Assembly (NCBI GenBank): GCA_016178585.1
Contig: JACOTA010000019.1
Coordinates: 1 to 46,868, forward strand
Source of the DNA: Nitrospirota bacterium
Lineage (GTDB): Bacteria > Nitrospirota > Nitrospiria > JACQBW01
Length of the DNA: 46,868 nt
Direction of reading: 5' to 3'
In this document: positions 1 to 8,244 of the stretch, in pieces
How the letters are laid out: each line of letters opens with the position of its first letter
How positions within the stretch are numbered: the stretch's first letter is position 1
The notes under the pieces: model-generated
What the model was told of the DNA's origin: nothing
Seen by the model: only the letters and a program-made list of their open reading frames with translations
Database searches by the model: none
Program-made: the position numbers and the translations under genes

Positions 1-162
1 AAAAAAACAGGAAGAAACAAGGGGGTAGGTCTCCACTACAGGGCAAGTGAGATAGGTCTATGTTGATTTTTCAATCAGTTACATAAAAAAGAGGCCTGAA
101 AAAACCTTAAAATCATCACGAAGTGAGAAAGTCGGGCTAGCCGCCTGGATACTCACACCATG

Positions 163-241
163 GATTGCCACGTTCCCGTTTGTCGCTCGCAATGACAAAC
201 AGGGTGTCATTGCGAGGAGGTTTTTTCGACGAAGCAATCTC
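163..241. repeat. REP-like core copy of repeat family A
   Basis: This is an inverted pair of the motif CTCGCAATGACA / TGTCATTGCGAG, flanked by GATTGCC and GAAGCAATCTC. The same core occurs inside the longer elements at 3624, 13959, 21878 and 26279 and alone at 42389. The terminal repeats of the longer elements are not visible here. It lies just past the stop of the lipoprotein gene and may act as an RNA hairpin. Bases 1-162 hold nothing I can recognise. Confidence 0.75.
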
Positions 242-246
242 TTGTC

Positions 247-1473
247 TTAATTCAGCGTGACTTTTTGAAAAAAGATCTGATAGTTTCCGCCCGTGACGGA
301 GTTATCATCCCAGACAAAATAGGCGGCCTTTCCCACAATCGCCATTCCCGGGGCATAAGAAAAACTATCCCCTCCGGAGGTATTCGAAATATTAAACGCC
401 CCGGAAAATGTTGACCCTGTATTTGTCGTTCGTGTTAAAAAAACATCATATTTTGTCTGTCCGCCCGGTATTGAAAAGAAGGCGACATAAACATACTGGC
501 TGGAATCCAACGCGATGGCAGGACCATACGAACTTCCATTATTGGAAAGGTTGACGGGAATCGAATTAAATGGAGAGTTGGTCTTTAGTGTATTGAAATA
601 GACATCGCTTCCGGACTGAGCCGGATTCCAGGAAACGTAGCTATTTCCACTGCTATCGACACCGAGCGCGGCGCTGGATGCTGTTGCCTGGCTCCCCGAT
701 ACATTTAGGGATGTTATTACCGGCGGAGTTGCCTTTGAAAGATATAGACCACTCGTTGAAATGGTCGATTGATACACCATATAAGGGATACCTCCAAAAA
801 CGGTAATTTTAGGGTATCCCAAAAATGCGCCCGTTGTATTATCGGTAACCTTTACCGGCGTTGAAACAGAAAGAGGATTGGTAATCGGTATCGAGGCATA
901 ATAAATATCGTTAATAGTAGAGTTCGCTTGGCAAGTACTGCACTGAGTCCACGAAACATAGAGGCTGTTACTGCCTGAATCGTAGGCAATGTCCGCCGGA
1001 GGAGCCGCTCCTCCTTGTCCACTTTGTGAAAATGGAACCGCTTGAGTTGAAACTTGAAGAGTAGTTTGAAAAGCTGAAGAAGTTGTATAATTTAATAATA
1101 TCCGGGTCCCTGATTGCCAGATCACATAGGCATTTCCGGTGCCATCAGTTTTTATGCGGGGGAAAACTCCTCCACTGGATCCGGGAATAGCAATTGGGGT
1201 TTGGAAACTACTGCCGTCATTGGTAGAAGACGAAAATAAGATATTACTATTTGTTTTATCTTCCCATACGACATAAATTCCTGAGGGATCAATTGCTATT
1301 TGAGGATTTCTGGAATTAATTGCTCCGGTGGCAGGGTTAGGAAGGATGATCGTTTGGGAAGAAATCGTGGCAAAATTAGGAGCGGTATTCGGTCCAGGGG
1401 GAAGCCCGCAGCCAGTGCTCCCTAAACTGAGAATGAGAAGAATGCCCGATATCGTTTTTTTAACACTAAACAT
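247..1473 (-). CDS. Exported lipoprotein with beta-propeller-like repeats
   Basis: The 408-residue product begins with a short basic N-terminus, a hydrophobic stretch and a lipobox (LGSTGC, Cys22), so it is probably a lipidated envelope protein. The rest is rich in Ser, Thr, Asn and Gly and has repeated blocks of the type IAIDPSG-x-YVVWED and STNDGSSFQTP, spaced about 50-60 residues apart. This pattern is typical of BNR/sialidase-like or other beta-propeller proteins, with Asp-box-like S-x-D-x-G-x-x-F elements. No catalytic residues can be assigned, so the function is unknown; binding of a polymer or a surface role is plausible. It is divergent from queC, with a 56-bp AT-rich gap between them that probably holds both promoters. 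Confidence 0.75.
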   Translation of the reverse strand: MFSVKKTISGILLILSLGSTGCGLPPGPNTAPNFATISSQTIILPNPATGAINSRNPQIAIDPSGIYVVWEDKTNSNILFSSSTNDGSSFQTPIAIPGSSGGVFPRIKTDGTGNAYVIWQSGTRILLNYTTSSAFQTTLQVSTQAVPFSQSGQGGAAPPADIAYDSGSNSLYVSWTQCSTCQANSTINDIYYASIPITNPLSVSTPVKVTDNTTGAFLGYPKITVFGGIPYMVYQSTISTSGLYLSKATPPVITSLNVSGSQATASSAALGVDSSGNSYVSWNPAQSGSDVYFNTLKTNSPFNSIPVNLSNNGSSYGPAIALDSSQYVYVAFFSIPGGQTKYDVFLTRTTNTGSTFSGAFNISNTSGGDSFSYAPGMAIVGKAAYFVWDDNSVTGGNYQIFFQKVTLN

Positions 1474-1529
1474 TATTTAATTATTTTATAATAAAAGATA
1501 TAATAAATCCATTAACTTAGAGTGTATAA

Positions 1530-2219
1530 ATGAATTTAAATAAAGTCGTTATTTTGGTCAGCGGAGGGTTAGATTCCACCACCGTTCTGGCGATTTCAAA
1601 AGAAAAGGGAGAGAAAATCCACGCCTTAAGCTTTGATTATGGCCAGAGACACGCCATTGAACTTGAGAGCGCAAAGAAAATCACGGCGTATTACAAAGTC
1701 TCCCATAAAATCATTACAATTGACTTGAGGCAGATCGGAGGATCTGCGCTGACCGATGATATTGCGGTTCCCAAGGACAGAAATGTCACCGAAATGTCTG
1801 CCGCCATCCCGATTACCTATGTCCCTGGACGGAATACGATCTTTCTTTCATTCGCCATGGCTTTTGCCGAGATAACGTCAAGTCAGGCTGTTTATATCGG
1901 GGCAAATGTTCTTGATTACAGCGGTTACCCCGATTGTAGACCTGACTATTTAAAAGCTTTTGAACAGATGGCAAACCTTGCTCTGGCCACCAAAGAAAAA
2001 AATATCCCTCCGCTTGAAATCCGGACGCCGCTTCTTTATATGACAAAAGGGGAAATTGTAAAAAAAGGGAAAGCATTAAATATCCCCTTTCATCTCACCC
2101 ATAGTTGTTATGATCCCTTGCCGACAGGGGAGAGTTGCGGAAGGTGCGATAGCTGTCTTTTAAGAAAAAAAGGTTTTTCTGAAGCGGGGATGTCAGACCC
2201 GGTTTCTTATGCAAATTAA
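1530..2219 (+). CDS. queC: 7-cyano-7-deazaguanine synthase QueC
   Basis: QueC converts 7-carboxy-7-deazaguanine to preQ0 using ATP and ammonia, in cytoplasmic queuosine biosynthesis. The 229-residue protein has the PP-loop ATP motif SGGLDSTT near residue 11 and the family motif YVPGRNTIFLSFA around residue 97. It ends with the zinc-binding cluster C-x10-C-x2-C-x2-C (CYDPLPTGESCGRCDSC). The length matches the family. The start is an ATG with only a weak ribosome site. No other que genes are in the window and no preQ1 riboswitch fits in the 56-bp upstream gap. Confidence 0.97.
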   Translation: MNLNKVVILVSGGLDSTTVLAISKEKGEKIHALSFDYGQRHAIELESAKKITAYYKVSHKIITIDLRQIGGSALTDDIAVPKDRNVTEMSAAIPITYVPGRNTIFLSFAMAFAEITSSQAVYIGANVLDYSGYPDCRPDYLKAFEQMANLALATKEKNIPPLEIRTPLLYMTKGEIVKKGKALNIPFHLTHSCYDPLPTGESCGRCDSCLLRKKGFSEAGMSDPVSYAN

Positions 2220-2271
2220 TTTTGATGATAAACAATTCCAATATTAAAAAATGCAGATGGATTTGATTTTA

Positions 2272-2295
2272 TCTTACAAATATGATAATGTAAGA
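2272..2295. promoter_or_regulatory. Inverted repeat upstream of the VapBC-type operon, candidate operator
   Basis: The arms TCTTACA (2272-2278) and TGTAAGA (2289-2295) are perfect inverted repeats separated by 10 bp. The spacer contains TATGAT, a possible -10 box, about 40 bp before the antitoxin start. AbrB-type antitoxins of VapBC pairs usually bind such palindromes to repress their own operon. The repeat is seen; the operator role is inferred. Confidence 0.45.
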
Positions 2296-2320
2296 CATAA
2301 CTCAACATGGAGGTTTAAAA

Positions 2321-2566
2321 TTGGAATCTGTTCATGTAACGAGCAAAGGGCAACTGGTCGTGCCATCCAGGCTCAGGAAAAAGTACGGCATTAAACCCGG
2401 AACAAAAGTCTGTTTTATTGAACGTGATAATGAAATCTTGTTTCAACCTGTCACCCCTGAATATATCCGGAGTGTATGTGGCATTTTAAAGAGCAATACT
2501 TCAGTGACGCAAGAGTTGCTTAAAGAACGGGCAAAAGATAAAGAAAAAGAGAAAGAAAAATATTGA
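2321..2566 (+). CDS. AbrB/MazE-type antitoxin (VapB-like)
   Basis: This 81-residue protein has an N-terminal SpoVT/AbrB swapped-hairpin domain (VTSKGQLVVPSRLRKKYGIKPG, residues about 6-27). Its tail is highly charged and ends in repeated Lys-Glu, as expected for a disordered toxin-neutralising segment. It starts at TTG, supported by a good GGAGG at 2309-2313 seven bases upstream. Its stop overlaps the TTG start of the downstream PIN gene by four bases (TTGA), indicating translational coupling. It is probably the antitoxin and autoregulator of the pair. Confidence 0.85.
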   Translation: MESVHVTSKGQLVVPSRLRKKYGIKPGTKVCFIERDNEILFQPVTPEYIRSVCGILKSNTSVTQELLKERAKDKEKEKEKY

Positions 2567-2967
2567 AAAAAACAGTTGTCGTCGTCGATAGCTATGCAAT
2601 CCTTGTTTTTTTATTCCAGCAAAATGGATATGAAAAAGTGATTGCGTTATTTGAAAAAGCCGCGGAAAAGGATATTCCCGTTTTAATGACTTCAATCAAC
2701 TGGGCTGAAGTACGCTATATGATTGAACGAAAATCGGGAACCGACAGGTGGAATGAAGTGCGGCCTAAACTCCTGGGACTTCCACTCGATATTATTTCAT
2801 GTGATCATTCTCTCGCCGAGTCTGCCGGTGAAATCAAAGCTTTTCATAAAATGTCCCTTGCGGATTGTTTTTGCGCGGCGCTGGCAAAACAGGAAGGCGC
2901 GGAAGTCTATACGGGCGATCCTGAGTTCAGATCCGTCGAGAAAGATATAAAGATTGTTTGGCTATAA
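2563..2967 (+). CDS. PIN-domain toxin (VapC-like ribonuclease)
   Basis: The 134-residue protein has the PIN-domain pattern of acidic residues: VVDSYAIL near residue 9, NWAEVRY near residue 45, and SLADCFCAALAK with a later TGDPEF near residues 98-121. These residues coordinate Mg2+ in VapC ribonucleases that cleave tRNA or rRNA. Together with the overlapping AbrB-type gene it forms a type II toxin-antitoxin module. The start is TTG inside the antitoxin stop. All expected acidic positions appear intact, so the toxin could be active. The RNA target cannot be deduced. Confidence 0.88.
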   Translation: MKKTVVVVDSYAILVFLFQQNGYEKVIALFEKAAEKDIPVLMTSINWAEVRYMIERKSGTDRWNEVRPKLLGLPLDIISCDHSLAESAGEIKAFHKMSLADCFCAALAKQEGAEVYTGDPEFRSVEKDIKIVWL

Positions 2968-2981
2968 ATTAAATTGAAAAA

Positions 2982-3605
2982 ATGATTGAATCTAAAACCT
3001 TATTAAAGCTGTTTGATCAGGCGATTCCGGAGCCTGAAATCGAATTGAAGCATTCTAATCCTCTCGAACTGTTAGTCGCGACGATTCTTTCGGCGCAATG
3101 CACCGATGAGCGGGTCAATAAAGTTACAGAGGTTCTTTTTAAAAAATATAAAACCGCCCAGGATTACGCAAAGGCTGATCCGGCCATTTTTGAAAAAGAG
3201 ATTCAATCTACCGGTTTTTATAAAAACAAGGCCAAAAATGTGATCGCGGCGGCCCAGGCGATGGTTAAACAGTACCAAGGAAATGTCCCCAACATCATGG
3301 AGGAATTGACAACATTGCCCGGAGTAGGGAGAAAAACCGCCAATGTGATTCTCGGAGGATGGTTTAAACAACCTGCCATTGTCGTGGATACTCATGTCAA
3401 AAGGGTTTCAAAAAGATTAGGTTTAACAGAATCGGAAGATCCAGAAGTCATAGAAAAGGATTTACAGAAATTGTTTCCAAGAGAAAAATGGACGAAAATC
3501 TCCCACCAGATTTTATTATTTGGCCGTTATTCTTGTAAAGCCAGGTCCCCAAAATGTGAAGGGTGTAAATTTTATCAAACTTGTATAAGCAAAGGAAAAT
3601 GGTGA
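2982..3605 (+). CDS. nth: Endonuclease III
   Basis: This DNA glycosylase and AP lyase removes oxidised pyrimidines in base excision repair. The 207-residue product has the helix-hairpin-helix LPGVGRKTANV with the catalytic Lys (about residue 118) and the catalytic Asp in VVDTHVKR (about residue 136). It ends in a [4Fe-4S] motif, C-x6-C-x2-C-x5-C, starting at CKARSPKCEGC. Length is normal. It starts 15 bp after the PIN gene with a poor ribosome site and may be co-transcribed, but it is functionally unrelated to it. Confidence 0.97.
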   Translation: MIESKTLLKLFDQAIPEPEIELKHSNPLELLVATILSAQCTDERVNKVTEVLFKKYKTAQDYAKADPAIFEKEIQSTGFYKNKAKNVIAAAQAMVKQYQGNVPNIMEELTTLPGVGRKTANVILGGWFKQPAIVVDTHVKRVSKRLGLTESEDPEVIEKDLQKLFPREKWTKISHQILLFGRYSCKARSPKCEGCKFYQTCISKGKW

Positions 3606-3623
3606 GATGGTTTCAAAATGAAT

Positions 3624-3762
3624 CCCTAGAACAGAGTTAGAAAGCTGTCATTGCAACAAAGTGAAGCAATCTCAAGACTTTACGATAAGATTGCCACGCA
3701 CCCTTCGGTGCTCGCAATGACATGATTAATAAGTGGGTGCGAAGTCTATCGCTGGTCTTGGG
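3624..3762. mobile_element. MITE-like element of repeat family A, copy 1
   Basis: This 139-bp element begins CCCTAGAACAGAGTTAGA and ends TCTATCGCTGGTCTTGGG, an imperfect terminal inverted repeat shared with the copies at 21878 and 26279. The inside holds the TGTCATTGC / GCAATGACA core. It is flanked by the 5-bp direct repeat TGAAT (3619-3623 and 3763-3767), which looks like a target-site duplication. There is no coding capacity, so it must rely on a transposase in trans. Confidence 0.75.
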
Positions 3763-3797
3763 TGAATTGTTAAATATTGGTTTTAATGGTTTTTTAT

Positions 3798-3820
3798 GTT
3801 AAAATCGTCTAAATTTTAAC
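3798..3820. promoter_or_regulatory. Perfect inverted repeat before the cytochrome c start
   Basis: The arms GTTAAAAT (3798-3805) and ATTTTAAC (3813-3820) pair perfectly around a 7-base spacer and end immediately before the AGAGGA ribosome site of the next gene. It could be a repressor or activator site or an mRNA hairpin controlling translation. A weak promoter (TTGGTT, 17 bp, TAAAAT) overlaps the left arm. Confidence 0.4.
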
Positions 3821-3829
3821 AGAGGATGG

Positions 3830-4279
3830 ATGATGAAAATTCAACCTATTATTTTTACAGCTATTTTATTATTTTGTTTCTCTTTTTCTAACGGTTATTC
3901 ATTAGCCGCTGAGCGGGATCCTTTGCTCCCGAGGGTTCCCAAAGACCTCTTGCCAAAGGTAAAAGAGATGAAAAACCCTTTTCCGGAAACTCCTGAAAAT
4001 ATTGCCAAAGGAAAAGAAATATTCGAAGGGAAGGGGACCTGTTATGTTTGCCATGGGAAGGAAGGAAAGGGTGATGGAACGGCCGCTTCGGGTCTCGAAC
4101 CCTCTCCAAGGAATTTTACCAATCCCGCTTTTCATGCCGCGAGAACCGATGGAGAGTTATATTGGGTGATTAAAAACGGAAGCCCCGGCACGGCGATGAT
4201 CCCAATGGTAGGAAGCACGATTGACGAAGAAGAGGCGTGGTACGTTTTATTATATGAACGGACTTTTAACAAGAAGTAA
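3830..4279 (+). CDS. Periplasmic mono-haem cytochrome c
   Basis: The 149-residue precursor has an N-terminal signal peptide ending near SLAAE (about residue 27), then one haem-binding CYVCH motif (about residues 64-68) in GKEIFEGKGTCYVCHGKEGKGDG. This is typical of class I cytochrome c in the cytochrome CBB3/c6-like family. A C-terminal Met in TAMIPMVG is the likely sixth haem ligand. It is a soluble electron carrier in the periplasm. Starts at 3830 and 3833 are both ATG; 3833 is better spaced from AGAGGA. It stands alone between two repeats, so its redox partner is unknown; the bc complex at 16-21 kb is one candidate. Confidence 0.88.
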   Translation: MMKIQPIIFTAILLFCFSFSNGYSLAAERDPLLPRVPKDLLPKVKEMKNPFPETPENIAKGKEIFEGKGTCYVCHGKEGKGDGTAASGLEPSPRNFTNPAFHAARTDGELYWVIKNGSPGTAMIPMVGSTIDEEEAWYVLLYERTFNKK

Positions 4280-4283
4280 AATA

Positions 4284-4372
4284 ATGGTCTCGCAGCAGGC
4301 TTCGCCTGAGCGAGACCCGGGGTTCGGGGGCATCGGAGGATTTCACGAAGTGAAACCGCACGGGCCCCTGAA
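4284..4372. repeat. Palindromic element of repeat family B, copy 1
   Basis: This is an 89-bp GC-rich element containing the long inverted repeat GGTCTCGC / GCGAGACC, an inner CAGGC-TTC-GCCTG hairpin, the family signature GGGGTTCGGGGGCAT, and the end GGGCCCCTGAA. It is flanked by the direct repeat TAAAATA (4277-4283 and 4373-4379), suggesting insertion with target duplication in AT-rich DNA. It lies directly upstream of the metK promoter. Confidence 0.7.
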
Positions 4373-4393
4373 TAAAATAGTTGAGTTATTGCC

Positions 4394-4422
4394 TTGACAA
4401 AATGGACGGGGTTCGATATTAT
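4394..4422 (+). promoter_or_regulatory. Sigma70-type promoter for the metK leader
   Basis: A perfect -35 TTGACA (4394-4399), a 17-bp spacer and a TATTAT -10 (4417-4422) predict transcription from about 4429. The transcript would enter the structured leader that ends at the terminator at 4594, giving an untranslated leader of about 165 bases before the terminator. Confidence 0.8.
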
Positions 4423-4428
4423 CCACCC

Positions 4429-4594
4429 CATCATTTTAAATGATCTCGAACTTATTTAAGATAAGAATTTTCTGGTTTTTCTTGGATTTTAAGTTTAAGG
4501 TGGAATGATTTAAGGTACAATTGCAACCACCAAAAAAAAGTGCTAATTAGTCCAGAGTTTAAAACCCTGTGCTTTTTGCATAGGGTTTTTTTTT
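4429..4594 (+). promoter_or_regulatory. Candidate divergent SAM-I (S-box-like) riboswitch leader of metK
   Basis: The segment 4523-4555 has, in order, GCAACC, a short A-rich loop, GTGCTAATT and TCCAG. These match the most conserved 3' part of the SAM-I riboswitch core (GCAACC...GGUGCUAAUUCC). AGGTGGA at 4498-4504 resembles the start of the core. A possible closing helix pairs 4484-4496 with about 4555-4567, and its 3' strand overlaps the 5' strand of the terminator stem, the usual anti-terminator arrangement. The 5' half of the core is not canonical: the GGACUGGCCC region is missing. The identification therefore rests on motif order, mutual exclusion with the terminator and position before metK. 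A different SAM-binding class or another leader is possible. Confidence 0.5.
4561..4594 (+). terminator. Intrinsic terminator in the metK leader
   Basis: A 12-bp stem with one G-U pair (4561-4572 with 4578-4589) has a TTTTT loop and runs into nine T residues. It lies between a strong promoter and metK, with no gene in between, so it is an attenuator rather than a gene-end terminator. Confidence 0.88.
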
Positions 4595-4613
4595 GAAATA
4601 AATAGAGATAAAA

Positions 4614-4720
4614 GTCTCGCAACAGGCTTTGCCTGGGCGAGGCTGGGGTTCGGGGGCATGAAAAACATAGCTTCGCTGCAGAAGCGCTTGCGAGCAAGCT
4701 TTGTGGCACAGGCCCCTGAG
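4614..4720. repeat. Composite palindromic element of repeat family B, copy 2
   Basis: This copy has GTCTCGC / GGCGAGGC arms, the GGGGTTCGGGGGCAT signature, an inner AGCTTCGCTGC...GCGAGCAAGCTTTGTGG segment also found at 28911 and 29549, and the end GGCCCCTGAG. The 5-bp direct repeat TAAAA (4609-4613 and 4721-4725) flanks it. It separates the leader terminator from metK and adds an in-frame but probably untranslated extension upstream of the metK start. Confidence 0.7.
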
Positions 4721-4742
4721 TAAAAAGCGAAGGAGCCAATTA

Positions 4743-5894
4743 ATGAGTAAAGAGAGTCATTTGTTCACCTCCGAATCGGTAACGGAAGGGCATCCCGATA
4801 AGATTGCTGACCAGATTTCCGATGCGGTTTTAGATGCGATTATTGCCCAGGATCCGACCTGCAGAGTCGCCTGTGAGACGATGTTAACGACAGGGTTAGC
4901 GTTTGTCGCAGGGGAGATTACCACATCCTGTTATGTTGAAATTCCCGATGTGGTCAGAGAAACGATTAAAAATATTGGTTATACGAGAGCCAAATACGGG
5001 TTTGATTATGAAACCTGCGGGGTCATGACCTCTATTCATAACCAGTCGCCTGATATTGCGATGGGAGTGGATACAGGGGGGGCTGGAGATCAAGGGCTTA
5101 TGTTTGGATACGCCACCAATGAAACGCCCGAACTGATGCCCATGCCGATTCTTTTAGCTCACCGTTTGACCAAGAAATTGACTGAATTGAGAAAAAATAA
5201 CAGTTTGGATTTTTTGAGACCGGATGGAAAATCGCAAGTCACTATTGAATATATCGACGGAAAGCCGAGATTTGTCAATACGGTTGTTATTTCCACTCAA
5301 CATGCTCCCGATGTAAAAATGAACGAGTTGCGTGAAGCGATTATTGAAAAAGTCATTAAACCGGTGATTCCGGCGGAACTTATTGATCCTAAAAAAATCA
5401 TCTACCATATTAACCCGACCGGCCGCTTTGTAACCGGAGGCCCGATGGGAGATACCGGTTTGACAGGGCGAAAAATCATTGTCGATACCTACGGCGGCAT
5501 GGGTCGGCATGGCGGAGGGGCCTTTTCAGGAAAAGATCCGTCGAAGGTCGACCGTTCGGCCTGCTATATGGCCCGTTATGTCGCCAAAAATTTAATCGCG
5601 GCGGGCATTGCTGAAAAGTGCGAAGTTCAGCTGGCCTATGCGATTGGGGTGGCCGATCCGATTTCGATTCTGGTGGATACGTTTAACACGTCTGACCTTC
5701 CCCATGACAAAATCACCAGGCTTGTTCGCGATCATTTCCCGTTAACGCCAAAGGGGATGATCGACCATTTAAGGTTAAGAAGACCGATATATAAAAAGAC
5801 GGCTGCTTATGGACATTTTGGAAGAACGGAGCCTGAATTTACCTGGGAAAGAACCGACCTGGCCGATACGATCAAAAAAGCCGCCGGGTTGTAA
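4743..5894 (+). CDS. metK: S-adenosylmethionine synthetase
   Basis: MetK makes SAM from methionine and ATP in the cytoplasm. The chosen ATG at 4743 gives 383 residues, the normal family length, and has AAGGAG at 4729-4734 eight bases upstream. An upstream in-frame start at 4701 lies in repeat DNA and is rejected. Diagnostic motifs are [18 protein letters not shown] near the N-terminus, [12 protein letters not shown] (around residue 115) and [16 protein letters not shown] (around residue 255, the phosphate loop). It is followed by ahcY, so the SAM synthesis and SAH recycling genes are adjacent. Expression is probably attenuated by the leader at 4429-4594. Confidence 0.98.
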   Translation: MSKESHLFTSESVTEGHPDKIADQISDAVLDAIIAQDPTCRVACETMLTTGLAFVAGEITTSCYVEIPDVVRETIKNIGYTRAKYGFDYETCGVMTSIHNQSPDIAMGVDTGGAGDQGLMFGYATNETPELMPMPILLAHRLTKKLTELRKNNSLDFLRPDGKSQVTIEYIDGKPRFVNTVVISTQHAPDVKMNELREAIIEKVIKPVIPAELIDPKKIIYHINPTGRFVTGGPMGDTGLTGRKIIVDTYGGMGRHGGGAFSGKDPSKVDRSACYMARYVAKNLIAAGIAEKCEVQLAYAIGVADPISILVDTFNTSDLPHDKITRLVRDHFPLTPKGMIDHLRLRRPIYKKTAAYGHFGRTEPEFTWERTDLADTIKKAAGL

Positions 5895-5910
5895 CGGTCT
5901 TTGTGACGAA

Positions 5911-7238
<1,328 letters not shown>

Positions 7239-7240
<2 letters not shown>

Positions 7241-7337
7241 GAGGCCATCTGCCGCGTTCTCGTCGTTCGGCAATCCTCATGTACTGACTTTGTACACTCC
7301 GGTTGCCTCGCTCCTGCGGCCTTGCATATGGCCTCTT
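7239..7337. repeat. Long imperfect palindrome between ahcY and accD
   Basis: The perfect arms AAGAGGCCAT (7239-7248) and ATGGCCTCTT (7328-7337) enclose a second imperfect palindrome, GGCAA...GTAC / GTAC...TTGCC, forming a potential 99-base hairpin. It starts in the ahcY stop codon and ends about 30 bp before accD. It differs from repeat families A and B and only one copy is present here. It may be another dispersed element or a transcript-processing or termination structure. Confidence 0.6.
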
Positions 7338-7369
7338 CTCAACGATCGGATTGAAAGGTGTGGATATGT

Positions 7370-8212
7370 ATGGCGTGGTTTAAAAGGACGAACCGACTCG
7401 AACCCTCTGAAGGACGTCGGGTAAAAATCCCGGAAGGTCTCTGGGTTAAATGCAATAACTGCAGGGAGTTGGTTTATCGAAAAGAGCTGGAAAAAAACTT
7501 TCATGTTTGCCCGAAGTGCGATTATCATTTTCCGATTTCTGTTGAGGAACGGATTGCCCTGATTCTGGATGAGGGGAGTTTTAAGGAACGCGACGCCGCA
7601 ATGGAGCCGACCGACCCCCTGAATTTTAAAGACATTTTGAGATATAAAGACCGTCTGAAGGTTTATCAGGAGAAAACGGGGCAGAGGGACGCCTTCATTT
7701 ACGGGGATGGCCTGATTAACGGTCTGCCTGTGGTTTTTGGAGTTTTTAATTTTAGCTTCATGGGCGGGAGCATGGGGTGTGTGGTGGGAGAAAAAATCGT
7801 CCGTGCGGCCGAAAGGTCGGCTGAAACTCGTCACCCCCTTATTTTGGTCAGTTCTTCCGGCGGGGCCAGAATGCAGGAGGGGATTTTTTCTCTCATGCAG
7901 ATGGTAAAGACGTCCGCGGCCGTGGCCAGACTTCACGAAGCCGGCGTTCCTTTTATTTCTATTTTAACCGACCCGACCTTTGGAGGTGTCACCGCCAGTT
8001 TTTCAATGTTGGGTGACATTCATATAGCGGAACCGAAGGCGTTAATCGGTTTTACAGGTCCCCGGGTAATCGAACAGACCATTAAACAACAGCTTCCGGA
8101 AGGATTTCAAAGGTCTGAATTTCTAATGGAACACGGGATGCTGGATATGATCGTCGAAAGAAAGAAATTAAAAGAAACTTTAAGTCACCTGGCAGGCTTT
8201 TTTATTTCGTAA
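7370..8212 (+). CDS. accD: Acetyl-CoA carboxylase carboxyltransferase beta subunit
   Basis: AccD joins AccA to transfer the carboxyl group from biotin to acetyl-CoA, giving malonyl-CoA for fatty-acid synthesis. From the ATG at 7370 the protein has 280 residues. It begins with a four-Cys zinc ribbon, C-x2-C-x15-C-x2-C (CNNC...CPKC, residues about 24-46), followed by the crotonase-like carboxyltransferase core with [11 protein letters not shown] and [11 protein letters not shown]. An upstream GTG at 7358 is possible, but the ATG is better spaced from AAGGTG. accA is not in the window. folC follows, as it does in many bacteria. Confidence 0.97.
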   Translation: MAWFKRTNRLEPSEGRRVKIPEGLWVKCNNCRELVYRKELEKNFHVCPKCDYHFPISVEERIALILDEGSFKERDAAMEPTDPLNFKDILRYKDRLKVYQEKTGQRDAFIYGDGLINGLPVVFGVFNFSFMGGSMGCVVGEKIVRAAERSAETRHPLILVSSSGGARMQEGIFSLMQMVKTSAAVARLHEAGVPFISILTDPTFGGVTASFSMLGDIHIAEPKALIGFTGPRVIEQTIKQQLPEGFQRSEFLMEHGMLDMIVERKKLKETLSHLAGFFIS

Positions 8213-8244
8213 ATCCAGCTTCAGACGGATTTCATCCCACATCG

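Noticed and set aside
163-241. CRISPR array
   Set aside because: The family A cores are single dispersed inverted repeats, not regularly spaced direct repeats with spacers, and no cas gene is present.
1474-1529. preQ1 riboswitch before queC
   Set aside because: The gap is only 56 bp, AT-rich, with no pseudoknot-like or CUA-rich motif.
4701-4742. N-terminal extension of metK
   Set aside because: It lies in the family B repeat, and the ATG at 4743 has a good ribosome site and gives the normal protein length.
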